Shown here: positions 1-3,100 of the stretch, in pieces | How the letters are laid out: the number at the start of each line of letters is the position of its first letter | How positions within the stretch are numbered: the stretch's first letter is position 1 | NCBI GenBank assembly: GCA_007125475.1 | Contig: SLDB01000185.1 | Coordinates: 1 to 5,860, forward strand | Length of the DNA: 5,860 bases | Direction: 5' to 3' | DNA from: Nitriliruptoraceae bacterium | Lineage (GTDB): Bacteria > Actinomycetota > Nitriliruptoria > Nitriliruptorales > Nitriliruptoraceae | The notes under the pieces: model-generated | What the model saw: only the letters and a program-made list of their open reading frames with translations | Database searches by the model: none | What the model was told of the DNA's origin: nothing | Program-made: the position numbers and the translations under genes

Positions 1-2
1 CG

Positions 3-28
3 GGTGACCCGTCCGGGTCGAGGTCACC
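3..28 (-). terminator. Third, degenerate hairpin
   Basis: On the minus strand GGTGACC and GGTCACC arms (7 bp, with a longer possible pairing through CCCG/CGGG nearby) flank a loop of about 12 bases. The centre lies about 41 bp beyond the second hairpin, in step with the tandem repeat, but the loop sequence differs. It appears to be a decayed or diverged third unit. The series may continue beyond the window edge. Confidence 0.35.
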
Positions 29-44
29 TGCCGTCGCCGTGCAC

Positions 45-69
45 GGTGACCGGCCCCCTCGCCGTCACC
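45..69 (-). terminator. Identical second hairpin, possible terminator 2
   Basis: Exact copy of the hairpin at 86-110, displaced by 41 bp through the tandem repeat. The same GGTGACGGC and GCCGGTCACC arms and GAGGGG loop are present. A tandem pair of hairpins after a very long gene could strengthen termination or protect the mRNA 3' end. Confidence 0.45.
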
Positions 70-85
70 CGCCTTCGCCGTGCGC

Positions 86-110
86 GGTGACCGGCCCCCT
101 CGCCGTCACC
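86..110 (-). terminator. Hairpin overlapping the stop codon, possible terminator 1
   Basis: On the minus strand GGTGACGGC, a GAGGGG loop, and GCCGGTCACC form a 9-bp stem with one bulged G. The TGA stop lies inside the left arm. No T-run follows, which is common for high-GC actinobacterial terminators but leaves the assignment open. The hexamer GGTGAC is also frequent inside the coding region, so the arms alone are weak evidence; the position and the repetition are the stronger points. Confidence 0.45.
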
Positions 111-3100
111 CGCCTTCGCCGACCGCCAGCAGGTCATCGAGCCGGACCAGGAACGTCGCCATCTGCTCCCGGCTCACCGGCTCGAGCGGACCGAACCGGC
201 CGTCGCCGAACCCGTTCGCCAGCCCCGCCTCGGAGACCGCGACGATCGCGCCGTCGTGCACCCCTCCGGTGAGGTCGTCGTAGGAGCCGTCGGTCGGCAC
301 CTCGACCTCGAGGTCGGCGGCGGCCGCCAGCATCGTGGCCATCTGACCGCGGGTGATCGCCGACCATGGATCGAAGCGGCCGTCGGCGAGCCCGGAGGCG
401 ATCCCGGCATCGACGACCGCGGCGATCGCGCCGTCGTGGGCGATCCCCCGGGTGTCGTCGAACGTCGACGCTCCGGAGGTGTCCAACCCGAGGGTGTTCG
501 CCAGCAACGTCGCCATCTGGGCCCGGAGCACCGGCCCGGTCGTGTCGTACACCCCGTCACCGACCCCCTGGGCGATCCCGCGGGACGCCACGCACGCGAC
601 CTCGGGGCCGTGCGGCGCGTCGTGCGCGGTGTCGGTGAACGGGTACGGGTCGGCCTGGACCCACACGCCGATCGCCACCTCCACGTCCTGGCCGGCGGCG
701 GTGGTGCCCTCCAGCAGCAGCGTGTGCCCGCAGGCGGTGACGTCGGCCGGGATGCGGTTGCTCGCCGCCTGCAGCGTGCCGTCACCGGCGACCGCGAACG
801 CCCCGAGGTACGTCGGTGCCGAGAACAGCCAGCCGTGGACCTGCGAGGACGCCTGGAACCCGCCGGCGTCGACGAGGACGGCACCTCCGGTGCGTAGACG
901 CATCGCGGTGCCGTCGACGTCTGCGGTGGGGGTGCCGTCCGCGTCGGCGGGGGTGGCACGCAGGTGGAACCCGTCGCCGGTGACGGTCACGCCGGTGTCG
1001 TCGGCGGTGACGTCGGCTTCCACGACCTCACCGTCGACGGTGACGGAGCCGTCGCCCGTGGTGAGCCGGCCACCGTCGCCGTCCCGTGGCTCTCCCGGGG
1101 CGTCGGGGACGTCCGCGTCCGCCCCGTCGTCGGGGTCGTCGCCACCCGTGCCGCCGGAGCCGCCGGAGCCGCCGGTCGAGGCCAGCGTCGTCGACGCCGC
1201 AGCGGTCTCGTCACCGGCGTGCGCCGTGACGGTGACCGTCTGCGAGGACGTCGAGACCCCGTCGAACTCGCACCGCAACGGCGAGGTGAGCTCCTCGCAG
1301 GTGTGGTCGGCGCCGACCTCGACGACGTACCGGTCGACCCCGGCCGCACCGGTGTGCGACGGCTCGGCCCACTCGACGACCGCGAGCCCGCCCTCACGGG
1401 TGGCGCTCACCGCGGTCGGGGCGCTCAGGGCCGCGTACACCCGGAGCTCGCGCTCCAGCGAGGCGGCACGGCCACCCGCGTCGGTGGCGTCGAAGCGCAG
1501 GGTGTAGGTGCCGGCGTCGGGTCCTGGGGCCCAGCGCAGCGCGGCGAGGTCGGCCTGCACGTCGGCAGCGCTCCCGGTGAACGTCACCTCGTGGGTGCCG
1601 GATCCGACGACGTCGCTGTCGGCGGGGTCCGGGGCGTGCAGCACCCCGGCCCCCGCATCGATCGCGACCGTGGCCGAGATGTCCGCCTGCCAGGTACCGG
1701 GGAACGTCACGGTCACCGGGAGATCGACGTCGGCGGCGTCGGTGGCGGCCTGTGGGGTGGTGATCGCGTCCTCGTCGCCTTCGCCGAACGTGCCGTCACC
1801 GAGCTCGAGGTCGAGTGGGGTGACCCCGCCGAGCGTGGCCGGTGCGCTGTCGCCGTGGCCGTCGGTGACCACCACCTCGACGTCGTAGTCGGTGCCGGGG
1901 TCCACGCCGTACACGGTGCAGCCGCCGTCGGCGACCGGCGCCGAACAGGTCCCGTCACCGCCGGCCGGGTCGAGGTGGACGTGGACCTCGTCGCTGTCGG
2001 CGAGGTCGGGGTGGTCGGAGTCCCAGGAGACGGTGACCGCCTCGCCGTCACCGGTGACGGTGAACCCCAGATCGCCGGGATCGCCGAGGTCACGCGGCAC
2101 CGGGATCGTGAACGGGGCCGCGGCGACGTCGCCGTGGACGTTCACCGCGGTGACGGTGACGGTGACCTCGCCCCCGTCGTCGTGGACGTCTCCGCCGGCG
2201 AGGGTGTGGCTCGGCTCGGTCAGGTCGGTGGCGTGCGTGGTTGCCCCCGACGGGTCGGTCGCGACCGTGTAGGTCGCCGCCGGCTCACCGATCGGGTCGC
2301 TGGGCTCCCAGGTGACGTGCAGCTCGCCGGCGTCCCACACGGCGGTGACGTCGCTCGGGGCCGCCGGCGGCCCCGCGAGGGTGAGCGGGGCGGTGATCGT
2401 CGAGGCGTACCCACCGTCGCCGTCGAGCGCGACGTCGAGGCGGTAGCTGCCGGGCTCGCCGGCCGGCTCCCACAGCACCCCGTCGGCGAGGAACGCCTCG
2501 ATCGCCGAGTGGTCGGAGGTGCCGCCGTCACGGTTCACCGGCCCGGTGACGATCAGGACGCCGTCCTCGATCCGCAGGTGGTCGGCGACGTCGCCGCCGG
2601 CGGCCGAGCCCTCGACCGCGCCCTTGAACGCGGCGTAGGCCTCGTACGCGGCCTGCTCCGGGGTGCCCGGTGCTCCCGGGTCCTCGGTGACGAACGCGAC
2701 CGTGCCGCCCCCGTCGGGGAGGGCGACCCGTGCCTCGGCCCGTCCCGAGGTGACGTCGACGTCGAACCGGTCGTCGCCGGCCGCCGACGCCCAGGCCTCA
2801 AGCTCGGAGACCGGGGCTTGCGTGGTGCCGAGGGTGATGCGATCCGCGGCGCCGTCGGTGGCGTCGAGGAACGCGGCCAGGTCGGCCTCCGTCCCGGTGA
2901 GCAGGATCCGGCCGTCGACGACCTCGACGTCCACGCCGGTCCCGAGGGGGTCGTAGCCGGCGTCGTCGAAGCCCAGCGCCGCGTCGGCGGCGAGGGTGAC
3001 GTTGCGCCCGGCGGTACCGGACGGGTCGATCCCGAGCTCGGCGGCGAGGTCCTGGCCCGAGTGGTCCAGCGCGTCGGCGAGCGAGCCGCCGGCGCCGTAC

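Larger units (their letters stand above)
34..121. repeat. 41-bp tandem repeat spanning the gene's 3' end
   Basis: The sequence at 34-80 recurs at 75-121 with a period of 41 bp and only one or two mismatches (for example A at 43 against G at 84). The right-hand copy includes the last codons and the stop of the large gene (Glu-Gly-Gly-TGA), so the tail of the gene is copied once more outside it. A weaker continuation is visible to the left (about 2-33), which looks like a decayed third unit. The period is not a multiple of three, so the extra copy would not stay in frame. Confidence 0.85.

Noticed and set aside
33..45. 13-bp identity between the downstream region (33-45) and the start-codon region of the gene (5845-5857)
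   Set aside because: It raised the idea of a second paralogous gene beginning downstream with the same Met-His-Gly-Asp. That frame hits a stop three codons later, and a 13-base match in such GC-rich, biased sequence is weak. It is probably chance or a link to the local repeat.
39..283. Short plus-strand frames near the left edge
   Set aside because: Pro/Arg/Ser-rich translations with no domain, overlapping the SLH coding region and the 41-bp repeat on the opposite strand.
2149..2166. Three direct GGTGAC hexamers, considered as a regulatory site because they match the hairpin arms
   Set aside because: They encode an alternating Val-Thr beta strand in Fn3 domain 2. The hexamer recurs in many Val-Thr strands of the gene, so it is codon usage and not a binding site.
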